Below are positions 11,250 through 22,079 of a stretch of 64,000 nucleotides of DNA, one piece after another. The notes under the pieces were generated by a model. It did not search any database and had not been told where the DNA came from. It saw nothing but the letters and a program-made list of their open reading frames with translations. How positions within the stretch are numbered: position 1 is the first letter of the stretch; each line of letters starts with the position of its first letter. The position numbers were made by a program, and so were the translations under genes. The stretch spans positions 9,815,868 to 9,879,867 of the forward strand of contig NC_072791.1 in assembly GCF_028583425.1 (NCBI RefSeq). The letters are read 5' to 3'. This stretch comes from Eublepharis macularius (lineage: Eukaryota; Chordata; Lepidosauria; Squamata; Eublepharidae).

Positions 11250-12140
11250 TTCAAGGCTCTCTCTCCCGGACGCCCTCTTTTGGATGGTAAACATCGCCCA
11301 ATCTCTCAAACTGTATCCAACGATCACCTCTGCTTTCTAGTTAGCTCTGAGTGTGTGCTGTGTGTGTTTTGTGCGCTATTGATCTTTGTTATTTTCAATT
11401 TAAAAACCCTTTCGTTTGTAACATCTGTCTGGTCATTGAAAGAGTTCTCTAGCCGGGATGATCCTTGTATACACAGGTGGAGATCTTGAAGTTACCTCCT
11501 CTCGTTGCCTCTTCTGCAAGCTAATTCCTCCAACTCGCAAGGAAACTGTACTCACTGGGTAGCAACCTTATTCCTCACCCCCTATCATGCATAGCTGGAC
11601 TTAGTCATGACTTAGTCACTTCTCAACAGCTACTCGTGCAGGGGCAGGCGTTCTTCATCAGATTTATCAGGCTATGAAAGCCAGGCTATTTTGGGAAGCA
11701 GAGTGAAAAAGCCTCGTCATCGCACGCTCCCCAAGCTTGCACTGTCAGGATAAGACAGCCAGCCAGCTGTGGCTTCCCACACATCCGTCCATTGCCTAAT
11801 GCGCTGAAGCAACAAAAGACAGCCCCATGGGCTAAGATCGTACATCCTGCTGGCAGGAGGCACTTAGGAAATGCAAAGGTCTGCCCCACCAAGTTCTGCA
11901 AGCAGGCAGGCAACAAAATGCACTTGGACCCAGGCCAACAGCGACCCCCTGCTGTTATCAAAGCTCTTCCTGGCTGCAAGCATCACATCTGCCTAAGGGC
12001 TGTTCCACACACGTTTTGTGGGCTCAAAAACACAGTGGGCAAAAGAAGGGTTCCTCTGCCCTCCTTTTCCAGCTCTTGCGGCCTAAAGGTAGCCTTACCA
12101 TTTATCTGCCGCTGCTTTTGTAGAAGTTCATAGAATTTGT
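11250..12140. other. Mostly unrecognised; MITE end near 11998
   Basis: No gene seen. GGGCTGTTCCACACACG near 11998 resembles the end of the GGCCGTTTCCACAC element at 43088, suggesting a truncated relative. Confidence 0.35.
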
Positions 12141-12142
12141 GC

Positions 12143-12350
12143 AGGTTGGGGCTTAGGGGAAAAGCCTCTGTTGGCATGCAGAAGGTCGCAGGTTCAATCC
12201 CCGGCCTCTCCAGGTAAAAGGATTGGGCAGGAGGTGATGGGAAAGAGCTCCGTCTGAAGCCCTGAAGATTCATTGCCAGTCTGAGTAGACAATACTGACC
12301 TTGATGGACCAAGAGTCTGATTCGGTACAAGGCAGCTTCAGTTCAAGCTG
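12143..12350 (+). repeat. tRNA-derived SINE, second family
   Basis: Contains an A-box-like GGGCTTAGGGGAAAAGCC region, a good pol III B box (AGGTCGCAGGTTCAATCCCC), and a 3' body ending TTGATGGACCAAGAGTCTG, TTCGGTACAAGGCAGCTTCA. This differs from the GGTGTAGTGG family found elsewhere here. Fragments of the same family are at about 16750-16790 and 20985-21050. Confidence 0.8.
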
Positions 12351-12427
12351 TTATGCAGAAGAACAAAAATAATCAGGTGCAAGGTGAATAGATGTAATAA
12401 GGTTTTGCAGATCCCTACACATTTTGT

Positions 12428-12743
12428 CGAAGGCTTTCACGGCCGGAGAACGATGGTGGTTGTGGGTTTTCCGGGCTGTATTGCCGTGGTCTTGGCATTG
12501 TAGTTCCTGACGTTTTGCCAGCAGCTGTGGCTGGCATCTTCAGAGGTGTAGCACCAAGATGCAGCTGTGGCTGGCATCTTCAGAGGTGTAGCACCAAAAG
12601 ACTGGGACACAGAGATCTCTGACTTTTGGTGCTACACCTCTGAAGATGCCAGCCACAGCTGCTGGCGAAACTTCAGGAACTACAATGCCAAGACCACGGC
12701 AATACAGCCCAGAAAACCCACAACAACCATCCTACACATTTTG
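12428..12743. mobile_element. Inverted-repeat retroelement fragment inserted in composite
   Basis: Both halves carry the widespread reptile repeat that starts TCGAAGGCTTTCACGGCCGG and contains GCCGTGGTCTTGGCATTGTA and GCTGTGGCTGGCATCTTCAG. The second half is inverted. The insertion is bracketed by CCTACACATTTTG at 12415-12427 and again at 12731-12743, an exact 13-bp target duplication. It contains a 46-bp direct duplication near 12525-12597. I suspect a Penelope-like element, but this is from memory and unproven. Confidence 0.65.
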
Positions 12744-12904
12744 CTCAAAAGCTTCACCGGGAGATGTTTTAGAAGCTATTTTAAGTGTCACCTTGAACAT
12801 CGTTTCACGTTTCGCTCAGAAGCTTTGGCAGGGGATCTTCTAGGAGATATGTCATGTATGCCTATCTGTGAAACATGCCATAAGTATGTTATGTGTGGTC
12901 TAGT

Positions 12905-13330
12905 AATCCTCTGACATCATGAAGAGTTCTGATTACCTCTCCTTGCCTGTTATTTGGAACTTAAGTATGTTATCTCTACTGTGAACGTAAGCACTCTCCG
13001 GCTGCACCTAACACAAACGAGGCTGCACCTAACACAAACAAGGCTTCCCCTGGGAACAGGGATGATTTCATGCTTACTCTGTAGATGTAGTCTAAACTGT
13101 GATATTTTTTGTCTCTGGCGTTCGTGCCAGAATTTCAACGGACTTCTAAGCTGGGGGTGGGACATTACACTATATCTAACCGTGCTTTTCCTTAACACGT
13201 CACTTCTGCCAATTTCACTGTCTGAGCACCTTGAACCTGATAGATCTCTAATAAAAGTTACTTCAACCAAAGCACCTGAGTGATTGATGCATAGAACTTG
13301 GGGATTTACTTGCCAAGGACTGACAAGATA
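12905..13330 (+). repeat. LTR-like sequence, copy 1
   Basis: Ends with a polyadenylation-like stretch (GATCTCTAATAAAAGTTAC, TTCAACCAAAGCACCTGAG), then GGGGATTTACT. A closely organised counterpart ends at 46345 (GATCTCTATAATAAAACC, TTTTCAACCAAGATCCTGGA, GGGGATCTATC). The pattern fits the 3' half of retroviral-type LTRs. No internal coding region or paired LTR is visible, so a solo LTR is the simplest reading. Confidence 0.45.
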
Positions 13331-13445
13331 TTTCAAGCATTCAAGATGATACTTGAAATATCTCTTTAGAAGATCCCCTGGCAAAGCTCTTGAGCGAAAC
13401 ACGTAGGGATCTATAGATTTAATAAATCTATTCACCTTGCACCTG

Positions 13446-14540
13446 GTTCTTTTTTCCTTCTGCATACTGGTGCGGCCACTGTTTCTCCAGGAGTTTAATA
13501 TGCTCATAATAACAGAAGGAAGGGAGGAGCAAAGTGCCAAGAGCAATCTTACTCCTATGCCTTGGTATGGGATATGTTGAAAAAGACAAAACGAGAAATG
13601 ATTTTTATGGCTAAGGACATGCCTCCCTCTCTCAACAAAACCTCAGGATGCTACGTGTCATGTTTGCCTTGCAATGCTCCAGCTTGGCTTCCATAAGGAG
13701 GTATTGCCCTTCATGCTCCAGTGGTGCCCTATAACCAGCTGGTCTGCGGTTACCTTGGCAGGTGGCCGTAGCAGGTGGCAACACCACAGGTGACAATTGG
13801 AAACATGTCTGATAACTGACAAGTCACGCCTGCATGCATGAGGATCCCGCAACGATAGAAACACAACTCCTCTTACAAAGGGCAACAGCTTGGTCAGGAC
13901 TCTCGGGCCTGCACACCAGGTGAAGTCCTGTCAAGCTGTAGACAATTAACAAGATCTCTGCGTGGCTCTGTTTTTGACTGTGAAGTTCTCACAAGCTTCA
14001 GTCCATGCTGCCTACATGGCTCCCTCCTCTGTACCTCAAAAACCAGTGGGGCCCACTGTTTTCCATCTGCAACCCATGTTCAAACTGCAAATCGAGAGAT
14101 TGAAAGTCTGGTCTGCATCCCGCACCGAGCCCTTCGCTGGGAAAAGAATCCAATCCGCTGTGTTAATAAAATACATAGATCTGAACATGCTAATTCCCCA
14201 GATGCCTCTCCGCATTCCTGAAGGCTGTTTCTGTATAATAGTGCCAGAAGAGGCCTGTTTTATGAAAGTTTTTTCAGATGTATAAATCACAAACACTGTA
14301 CTAACAGCAATGACCACTCCTCCCACCCCCGTAAAAGCAGAATATATTTCCTCTCGCTAGACAGAAAGTTCCCCCAAAACAGCCAATTCCCTATAAACAG
14401 ATTTATAATTCTTTGGCTTGGACAGTCTTACTTAATAAACGTCAGTATTTCATCTTCCCACCCTGAAGTTTCCTGCTCTTGGAGCTATAGGCGAATCTAT
14501 CAGGACTGGGTCACCTGCTTCTACAACCCCACTACTGTAA
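13446..14540. other. No feature recognised
   Basis: Open frames here (13962-14285 and its complement) show no motif. The sequence looks unique. Confidence 0.4.
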
Positions 14541-14544
14541 TGCA

Positions 14545-15170
14545 CTGTACATCAGTCCCCCTCCCAAGTTATCTCGTAAACTCCAGTTGGCGCAGAACGC
14601 TGCAGCTTATTTATTATCAGGAGCGAAGAGGAGCACGAATATTACTCCCATTCTGCAGTCTCTCGACTGGCTGCCTATCAGCTACCAGCTCAATTCAAGG
14701 TATTGGCTATCACATACAAAGTTGTTCATAGCCTTGGTCCAGCATATCTACCGGACCGCCTCTCTCCCTATGATCCAGCATGGTAGCTTCGCTCATCTGA
14801 ACAGGGCCTTCTGCTGGTGCCACCTTGCACATGTGCAAAATCAACAGTTGCCTGTAGATGTACATTCTCTGTGGTGGCCCCCACCCTATGGAACGGCCTA
14901 CATGAAGTCGTCAGGAAAGCTCTCGCTCTCCTGGCTTTCCGCAAAAGATGCAAAACTGAATTATTCAAGAAGGCTTTTTGCTCAGATAGGTGGGCTGTAC
15001 TGTAAGGAAGTGGTCCAAAAGAGATGCATACGTAAAGGAATAGGGACTATAGACTATTGCTGAAAGTATGATTCTACTGGATAGTATATGTTGTTTAAGT
15101 CTTAGGATTGCTTATGCTCTGTTTTAGCATTTCCTCAACTCCGTATCTGTTTTAAATCTTTGCAAATTTG
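14545..15170 (+). mobile_element. L2-clade LINE, 3' part (plus)
   Basis: Translates in shifting frames to the L2 reverse-transcriptase tail: LQLAQNAAAYLLSGAKRS, ITPILQSLDWLPISYQL, then (after a frame change) CKTELFKKAF. The usual GPAYL..RLSPY region is visible at about 14735-14770. Several frameshifts mean it is inactive. The 3' UTR runs to about 15170. Confidence 0.85.
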
Positions 15171-15183
15171 TATTTATAGACCC

Positions 15184-15650
15184 ACTAGCTTGATACCCGT
15201 ACTTTGCTACGGTATTTAACTACTTTAAATCCAGTTATAATACTTATGAGTATGTGACATTTTTTGGTTTGTGAGGGTTTTTTAAAGTTGGTTCTGTAGT
15301 ATAATAGCATCGTACCAACTGTCTCTAATGGGGGGGGGGATGAGGTATGAAATGTTGTGAGCCCCAATCAGCCTGCATATGCAAATGACCTTGAAAGGCT
15401 GGCCCAATCACGGAAGAGTGGCCAAGCTGGCGGAGTGTGGGGGTGCAAGCAGGCAGCAGCCTGCCAGCCGCACAGGGAAGCTGTGTGGCTGGCATCAACC
15501 TTTGGGAAAACACATTTCTTTTTACCTCCTTAGAGGGCAAATTTCTTAAAATCTCTTCTTAGTGGGTGTTTACATCATGAAAGGAAAGATCTCCCCAAAT
15601 TTCATGTTTCTTGGTCCAAGGGTTTGGGCTGGGCATTGATGACTCAGTCA
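15184..15650 (-). mobile_element. Non-autonomous Helitron, 3' end at 15184
   Basis: On the minus strand the sequence ends TACCGTAGCAAAGTACGGGT, then ATCAAGCTAG followed by T. This is a short GC-rich hairpin a few bases before a terminal CTAG, the signature of Helitron 3' ends, with the expected T on the flank. Upstream, the body has the AACATGAAATTTGGGGAGAT motif common in vertebrate Helitron families. The 5' TC end was not placed with certainty and there is no Rep/helicase. Confidence 0.68.
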
Positions 15651-15663
15651 GGACATGTGTCAA

Positions 15664-15911
15664 GAGCCAGTTTGGTGTAGTGGTTAAGAGAGCTGTGACT
15701 CTAATCTGGAGAACTGGGTTTGATTCCCCACTCCTCCACTTGAAGCCAGCTGGGTGACCTTGGGTCAGCCACAGCTCTCTCAGCCCCATCCACCTCACAG
15801 GGTGATTGTTGTGGAGATAATAGCAACATACTTTGTAAACCAACCTGAGCGGGCATTAAGTTGTCCTGAAGGGCGGTATATAAATCGAATGTTATTATTA
15901 TTATTATTATT
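15664..15911 (+). repeat. tRNA-derived SINE (GGTGTAGTGG family), copy 1
   Basis: Pol III A box TTGGTGTAGTGGTTAAGAG and B box GGGTTTGATTCCCC are spaced as in a tRNA gene. They are followed by a tRNA-unrelated body (CCAGCTGGGTGACCTTGGGT, CACAGGGTGATTGTTGTGG), an AAGGGCGGTATATAAATCGA block and an (ATT)n tail. This is the organisation of squamate tRNA SINEs (Sauria-type). Copies 1-8 in this window are the same family. Confidence 0.92.
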
Positions 15912-15986
15912 TATATAGATTACATCGTTTAATGAAATGTCTTTGAAACTGACTGTACTGACTCATGCCGTGTAACAACGTTTGAT

Positions 15987-16218
15987 GTATATACCGCCCT
16001 TCAGGATGACTTAACACCCACTCAGAGCAGTTTACAAAGTGTGTTATTATCATCCCCACAACAATCACCCTGTGAGGTGGATAGATCTGAGAGAGCTCCG
16101 AGAAGTTGTGATGGACCCAAGGTCATCCATCTGGCTTCAAGCAGAGGAGTGGGGAATCAAACCTGGTTCTCCAGATTACAGTCCCGCACTCTTAATCACT
16201 ACACCAAACTGGCTCTGC
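15987..16218 (-). repeat. tRNA-derived SINE, copy 2 (minus)
   Basis: Complement of the same SINE: ACCGCCCTTCAGGATGACTT at the 3' side and ACTACACCAAACTGGCTCT at the 5' side. Copy 1 lies 75 bp away in the opposite direction, so the pair could form a long hairpin in a transcript. Confidence 0.92.
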
Positions 16219-16749
16219 CTTGGGTCTCAGTGAGAAAGGCAGATGATAAATAAAATAAATAGGGACACTCCTCATGCTGCATTGATGGGTGGGAGCTTCC
16301 ACATCCCACCTAAGCCCCTGACCTCCAGTTGATTGCCTCCAGGTGGGAGATTAATTTTGGTCACAAAACCCCATGGAGGAAAAAGGCAGCTGAGAAGCAA
16401 TTCTGGATGAGGGGGCAAAACATGGACAACGGAAGGACTTGGCTCTCTACTCTCACCCCATACGCATCAACCAAACAAAATTCATCCTGTGCTTTACATC
16501 TCTCATCTGCTTCCTATGCTATGAAGAATGGCCTTATTCTAACCCTGGGGTCTACTGCCTTCATGTCTAGTTGGTCCCATCCCATTTTCTTGCACATTCA
16601 CACCTGATCCCCAGATTGTCAACTGCCAAGACTTTAGTGAGTCTCTCCCCTCCCAATTTGATCCCGCTTTTCAAACCTGCCCCAATCCATTTGGGAGCAT
16701 GGCTCAGGGCTGAAGCATCTATTTCAGATGCTGAAGGACCCAGATCATG

Positions 16750-17037
16750 GAGGGCCTCTGCCAGAGTAGACAATACTGACCTTGATAGATACTACTAATA
16801 ATAACAACATTCAATTTATATACCACCCTTCAGGATGACTTAACACCCACTCAAAGTGGTTTACAAATTATGTCATTATTATCCCCACAATAAAACACCC
16901 TGTGAGGTAGGTGGGGCTGAGAGAGCTCCAGAGAGCTGTGACTAGCCCAGGTCACCCAGCTGGCTTCAAGTGGAGGAGTGAGGAATCAAACCTAGTTCTC
17001 CAGATTAGAGTCCCGCACTCTTAACCACTACACCAAA
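16750..17037 (-). repeat. tRNA-derived SINE, copy 3 (minus), in an older SINE
   Basis: Main body 16793-17037: TTATATACCACCCTTCAGG through CCACTACACCAAAC on the plus strand. Its tail abuts a plus-strand fragment of the other SINE family (GTAGACAATACTGACCTTGA at about 16766-16785), whose remainder is not seen on the far side. Confidence 0.88.
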
Positions 17038-17039
17038 CG

Positions 17040-17489
17040 TAAATTTATGTGCGTTCTTCTGTTCCATCAGGAGAGGACACCCCTTCTTGCCTCTTCTTTC
17101 GCCTGCTCTTCTCACAGGCATGTGGAAATTAAAACAGTCAAGCAAGCGAGTATAATTTCTCCCCTCTGTGTTCCTGTTTGATCTCTTTTGGGTATTACTG
17201 AGCATTTTACATAATAATCCTATTAATAGAAGTGATTGGCAGCTTAACACAGTGTGAGGTCACCATTGCAGGGAGAGTGAGAGCACTATTTGCTGATTTC
17301 CAGCAGAAAGAAAATGAGGGTTTTGATCAGAGGAACGGACTCACTCTATTCCCAAAGCTCTCTACCTGTTCAAGCCAGGAATATTTCATATGAAGAAAGC
17401 CAACAGAAAAAGGTTATGATCCCATCTCGAGAAAACGGAAGCAAGTTAACAATACAATCTGGCATAGTTTTAAAAAGTACCTGGCAGAC
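17040..17489. other. No feature recognised
   Basis: Between SINE copies 3 and 4; no gene-like frame with motifs. Confidence 0.4.
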
Positions 17490-17914
17490 ATGAATAATAA
17501 TAATAACAACATTCAGTTTTTATACCTTCAGGACAACTTGACGCCCACTCAGAGCAGTTTACAAAGTGTGTTATTATCATCTTCACGACAAGCACTCTGT
17601 AAGGTGGGTGGGGCTGAGAGAGCTCTGAGAAGCTGTGGCTGCCCTAAGGTCACCCAGCTGGCTTCAAGCAGAGGAGTGGGGAATCAAATCTGGCTCTCCA
17701 GATTAGAGTCCTGCTGCTCTTAAGTGACTAGCCCAAGGTCACCCAGCTGGCTTCAAGCGGAGGAGTGAGGAATCAAACCTGGCTCTCCAGATGAGAGTCC
17801 TGCTGCTCTTAAGTGACTAGCCCAAGGTCACCCAGCTGGCTTCAAGCAGAGGAGTGGGGAATCAAATCTGGCTCTCCAGATTAGAGTCCTGCTGCTCTTA
17901 ACAACTACACCAAA
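17490..17914 (-). repeat. tRNA-derived SINE, copy 4, with 89-bp tandem triplication
   Basis: The 3' body and (ATT)n tail start at 17490. The tRNA-related end is repeated: units run about 17645-17720, 17721-17809 and 17810-17898, with a period of 89 bp for the two complete units. Each carries the complement of the B box (GAATCAAAYCTGGCTCTCCA) and ends CCTGCTGCTCTT. Only the outermost copy keeps the ACTACACCAAA A-box side. Confidence 0.9.
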
Positions 17915-19479
17915 ATGTAAGAGGAGGTGGAGCAGAACTGTGTGTGTTCTGAAGACCTACAAGCACAGAACTTATAGACACAGAATTCAGCATCCTGAGC
18001 AGTGCTGAAGACGTTTCTAGCCCCTAGTTGGGACAACGCAGAGCAGTGAGTATCTAAGGCGAACTTTAAAGCCAGCAGCCAGGAAATGGGGTTCCCTTGT
18101 TCAGCACAGCTATCACTCCGTGAGGCTAATCACAGAATGTGCAATATTGTGCAATTGCATATTGTGCAATTCTACTCACTTCGTATTGTTTATTCACATC
18201 ATCCACATACATTTCTCCTAGAGCAGAATGACAGCTTTCCCCAAATTGAAGACAATCATCACTAGGAGAGATGTTGTCAAGTTCAGTGAGACTGATGTCC
18301 TAGGCACGGGGGTTCTTAATAACAGGCCAGGGGGTGTTTTTATACATCTTGCCCCCTTTCGCCCTACCTCTAACCTCTTCTTAGTTTTACTTGTTTTAAC
18401 CTGCCAATTTGTTTTCCTCTTGGGGGATGAGGTCACCTTCTGGCAGGTTAAACCAAGCCCCTTCGAGGCAGCAGTGCCTCACTCGGTTTGCCTGGATGAG
18501 TTGGGGCGGGGGGAGATCTAAACTACAAGCTGAAGACAGCTGCTGTTTAGACACTGCTTTTTTCAGGACCATTCCTCAAATAAATGAATAGCAGCTGAAC
18601 CTGATAACAGAAGCACTTTAGGCCTCATGCCATTGTATGTGCCCGCTTCCCCAAAACCTTTATTGACTTCTTTTCCCAGAGAAAAGATCAAGCCTGGTCT
18701 TCATTTCTTCCACAAGCCCTGGTCCCCATCATTTCCCCCATTCTAACCTCCTTACAAAAAGACCAGAGACACGCTCCTCAAGGTTAGGCGGCCCATTCAG
18801 CAGGAGCTTCCACAGCCTCACTTATATTCTTGGAGAACTCATCCAGAAGAATAGCGTAACAATTCCCCACCAGCCAGGATGCCAACACTGCTGAATTGTA
18901 CCCTAGATGTCCAGCCATTTTGCATTTTACTTTAATGTTAATTTTCTGGAGTATCCCCCTTCTTTCATCTTCTTGGTGTATGGCATTGCAAGTATTTTAA
19001 GGTGGGCCTACTGATGTTAGCAGGGCTGAAAGTATGGAGATCATCCGCAGCCAGGAAAGACCCATCTCACCAATCCCTCTGTGGTGATGCCATGAATACA
19101 GAAGCCTTAGTCACATGGACAGCGCCACAGGGAAAGGGTCCCCAGGACACAGTAGCAGTGTGTGATCTTTATAAGCAACGAAGAACTTGGTTTGTCTTCC
19201 TGATTCTTGGTTTTTAACAAATGGCCCAATTTCTACATTTTGTTGATCTCTAAGAGGCTACTGGACTAAATCCTAATATTTTCCATTTTGATTTTGAAAG
19301 ATTATGCCTAAAAGGTCACTTTTTTTTGTTTCTCCCCCCAAATACTAGAACTCTAAGGACGCCCAATAGATACAGGATGGATAAAGGGAAGTACTTTTTT
19401 ACTCAATGAATGATTAAATTGGGGAATTCCTTGCCAGCAAATATAGAGACGGCCACAAGCATAAACAACTTTAAAAGGG
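17915..19479. other. No feature recognised
   Basis: About 1.6 kb of DNA with no repeat signature or coding motif that I can name. Frames at 18228-18521 and its complement lack motifs. Confidence 0.4.
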
Positions 19480-19487
19480 GATAAGAC

Positions 19488-20316
19488 TAGACATGGGCAT
19501 GAATCGAAATACGAATCAAATTTCTTGCCAAGTTGGCCCGATTTGTATATTGTGAAAACGCTTTTCATGGGGCTGTGTTTTTCACGAAATCTACGACTTT
19601 TGGGGCCAATTTGTTCAATTTGTGAATGCTTCATGATGCCAGGCAAGCTGGTGCCAGTCCATTGATTCCCTATGCAACATAGGCCCAGAATGTCTGCAGA
19701 CCTTTTGTTGCCATGGAAACCCCAATCTTAGCCCACATAACCTTGATAAGCAGCTCTCCTTGCCAACCTGAGAGCTCCCATTCTGTTCTATGAAAGCAAC
19801 GAGCAGGGGGGAGATGGGCCTTCTGTAACCATGGGAACACCAATCTCTTCCCTCCAAACCCTGTTAGGCAGATCTGTCTGGCAACCAAAGAACTCCTGTT
19901 CTGCTCTATGTGAGCGTTTCTTATATAATGCACAGCTCTCTACATCGTGCTTTTCAGTTTCAGTAGACAAAGGGAGAGGGAGGAGCTGTTGCTGGAATTT
20001 GGAGTGAGAGAGAGTAGATTTGGGAGCTTTGGGCTGGATTTGCTGCTGCTTCAAAAAAGACTGAAAAGACTTATTTTCTGCTCTTGTCGTTGCTGGGAAA
20101 GTTGTTGGGTGAGGGTGCCTTTGAAGTCTCCCTGCGAGTTTGGCATCTCTGGTTATGAATGGGGCCACAGTAGGGCCCCAGGAGCTGACAAATCACAAAC
20201 CTAATTAATTGTTTCACAAAACGGGACAATTTCATGGAAGTTTGTGGTTCATGGAATGGGACGAACCACAAAATTCAGGGTTCACCCCCCCCCCCCCCGT
20301 TTCATGCCCATCTCTA
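19488..20316. mobile_element. hAT-type non-autonomous element, 829 bp
   Basis: Ends TAGACATGGGCATGAATCG and, inverted, TAGAGATGGGCATGAAACG, with an exact 8-bp duplication GATAAGAC (19480-19487, 20317-20324). It is the longest complete member of this family here. The inner part (about 19620-20200) is not palindromic, but no frame resembles a hAT transposase. A 16-bp run of C lies close to the right end. Confidence 0.9.
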
Positions 20317-20357
20317 GATAAGACCTCTGGCTGGTGATGGAAGGCTGAGTATTCTTC

Positions 20358-20612
20358 CTTTTGGTGTAGTGGTTAAGAGGGCGGGACTCTAATCTGGAGA
20401 ACCGGGTTTGATTCCTCACTTCTCCACTTGAAGCCAGCTGGGTGACCTTGGGTCACTCACAGCTCTCTCAGGGCTCTCTCACCCCACCCACCTCACAGGG
20501 TGTTTTGTTGTGGAGATAATAATACCATACTTTGTAAACTGCTGTAAGTGGGTGTTAAGTCATTGTGAAGGGCGGTATATAAATTGAATGGTTGTTGTTG
20601 TTGTTGTTATTG
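20358..20612 (+). repeat. tRNA-derived SINE, copy 5
   Basis: A box TTGGTGTAGTGGTTAAGAG, B box GGGTTTGATTCCTC, body GCCAGCTGGGTGACCTTGGG, block GGGCGGTATATAAATTGAAT, and a (GTT)n/(ATT)n tail. It lies just right of the hAT element. Confidence 0.92.
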
Positions 20613-22079
20613 TATTGTAGTCCTTACGGTAACCAAAGATGAAGCAGACCGTTCTTTGGACCTGGAGGGAAGAAGCAAGTTCTGTCTGGCTGTTCATTCT
20701 TTGGCTGCTGGTTCTAGCCAGGCTGTTTTATATTATTTATTACTATGCACTGTTCTTTATCCCTAGCCTGCTTTTGTCTGGCTAAAACTCAAACTTGACA
20801 AGTCTCTCTCCCCTTTAGACAAAAATCCCTGATCTTCTCATTGCCAGAATGCTTTGCTAATTGCAAACCGTGGTAACTTAAGGGAACCACCACATCCAAA
20901 GGCAGAAAACCTCCGAATACAAATACTGGTAAGCAGCACCAGGGAAAGTCCTTGTCCTCTATGCCCAGTGGTTGCCCTCCATAGTAAGTAGTCAGTCACT
21001 GCATGGCACAGGATGCTGGTCTGGATGGACCACCAGTCTGGCTCTTATTGTATTTATTCTGGGCAATTCATATGCTTGTTTCCAGCATTCGGAACAGGTG
21101 ACCCATTAAAGAAAAGCATCACCTCCTTTGATTGACGCAGGGACTTAGTAGGAAGTTTTCTTAAGAGGGGACAAAGACACAGAGAGCATTAAAGAGTTTA
21201 CTCAATAGGTTTGGGTGGGCAACCCAGACTGTCAGCGTTATTCACAAATCATTGCATTCTCACTGATGGATTTGAAGGGCAAAAAAAAAGAAAAAGAGTC
21301 AAAAGGAGTCACAAGAGAATACTGGAATACCTTTTTAATTTTTTTTTCTCCACAGTAAAATGGCTTGTACTTCCAAAACGTAAAACAGTTAAATTGTGTT
21401 AATGTCTATCACATCGGCATGTAACAGGCCAGCCTTCACAAACACAGAATTTTTAACAACTGGTAACACTCGAAGGTAAAAGTTGCCTCTCTTCCCCACC
21501 CTCCTTACCCATGGGCTTCACGGAAGGAGATGCAGAGATGCTGTTTTGGGGAGCAGAACATGTTTCTGGGGCCCACTTTGAAGACTGCATCAGTCCTTCC
21601 TCTTATAGGTTCACTTTCTTGGTTACATGGGTAACCAAGAATAATAATAAGTTCAGGAATAAGTTCAGGAAAAGAATAATTTTTGAAGCAGAATTTGGAC
21701 ATTTTGTCCTTGGTGAACCAGGATGAATTTCTTGTATGTTTTATCTGTAAATCAAGGGGAAAGGGTCACTTAAGAGGGTTCCACCTCCTCCATCTCAGAA
21801 AGACCACTGCTAGGCCTATGGTCCTTTGTCCTCAAAACTGCTGGTTGTAATATTTTTCACCTAGGCAAGTAAGAAGAAGCAGTGCAATCACAGGAATAGG
21901 AATATAAAAGGCAGGGGGAGGAGAGGTGCAGGCAGGTGGGGGCTAGAATAGCAACGTCCCAGGAGGCCAGAGATAGTCATAAAGGAAAGCATAATGGAGG
22001 AGGGAGATAATATAGATCCAATGTATAAATGAGTCAGGGACTCCCATTTCAACTCCCACTCCCAGGTTCAGGTTCCAGT
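20613..22079. other. Mostly unrecognised; short SINE fragment
   Basis: A short piece of the second SINE family is visible near 20985-21050 (GCATGGCACAGGATGCTGG, TCTGGATGGACCACCAGTC). The rest shows no gene. Confidence 0.4.

Larger units (their letters stand above)
12374..13445. mobile_element. Composite element with long inverted termini
   Basis: CAGGTGCAAGGTGAATAG at 12374 is mirrored by CTATTCACCTTGCACCTG ending at 13445. The inner flanks also mirror: an AGATCCCTAC, CGTTTCGCTCA, GGCAGGGGATCTTCT series on the left, and its complement at about 13340-13425. The left arm is split by a younger insertion (12428-12743) and appears to carry the GCTCA..AGCTT motif twice. The middle (12905-13320) looks like an LTR-type sequence. 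Superfamily unknown; no target duplication identified. Confidence 0.6.

Noticed and set aside
13385..13445. Active hammerhead ribozyme at GCGAAACACGTAGGG
   Set aside because: The position of the CUGANGA box reads CTGGCAA, so the catalytic core is not intact.
15664..15760. Functional tRNA gene
   Set aside because: A and B boxes are present, but the sequence does not fold as a tRNA acceptor stem and recurs with a fixed SINE body and tail.
17645..17898. CRISPR-like array
   Set aside because: Three adjacent 89-bp units without spacers, derived from a SINE in a vertebrate genome.
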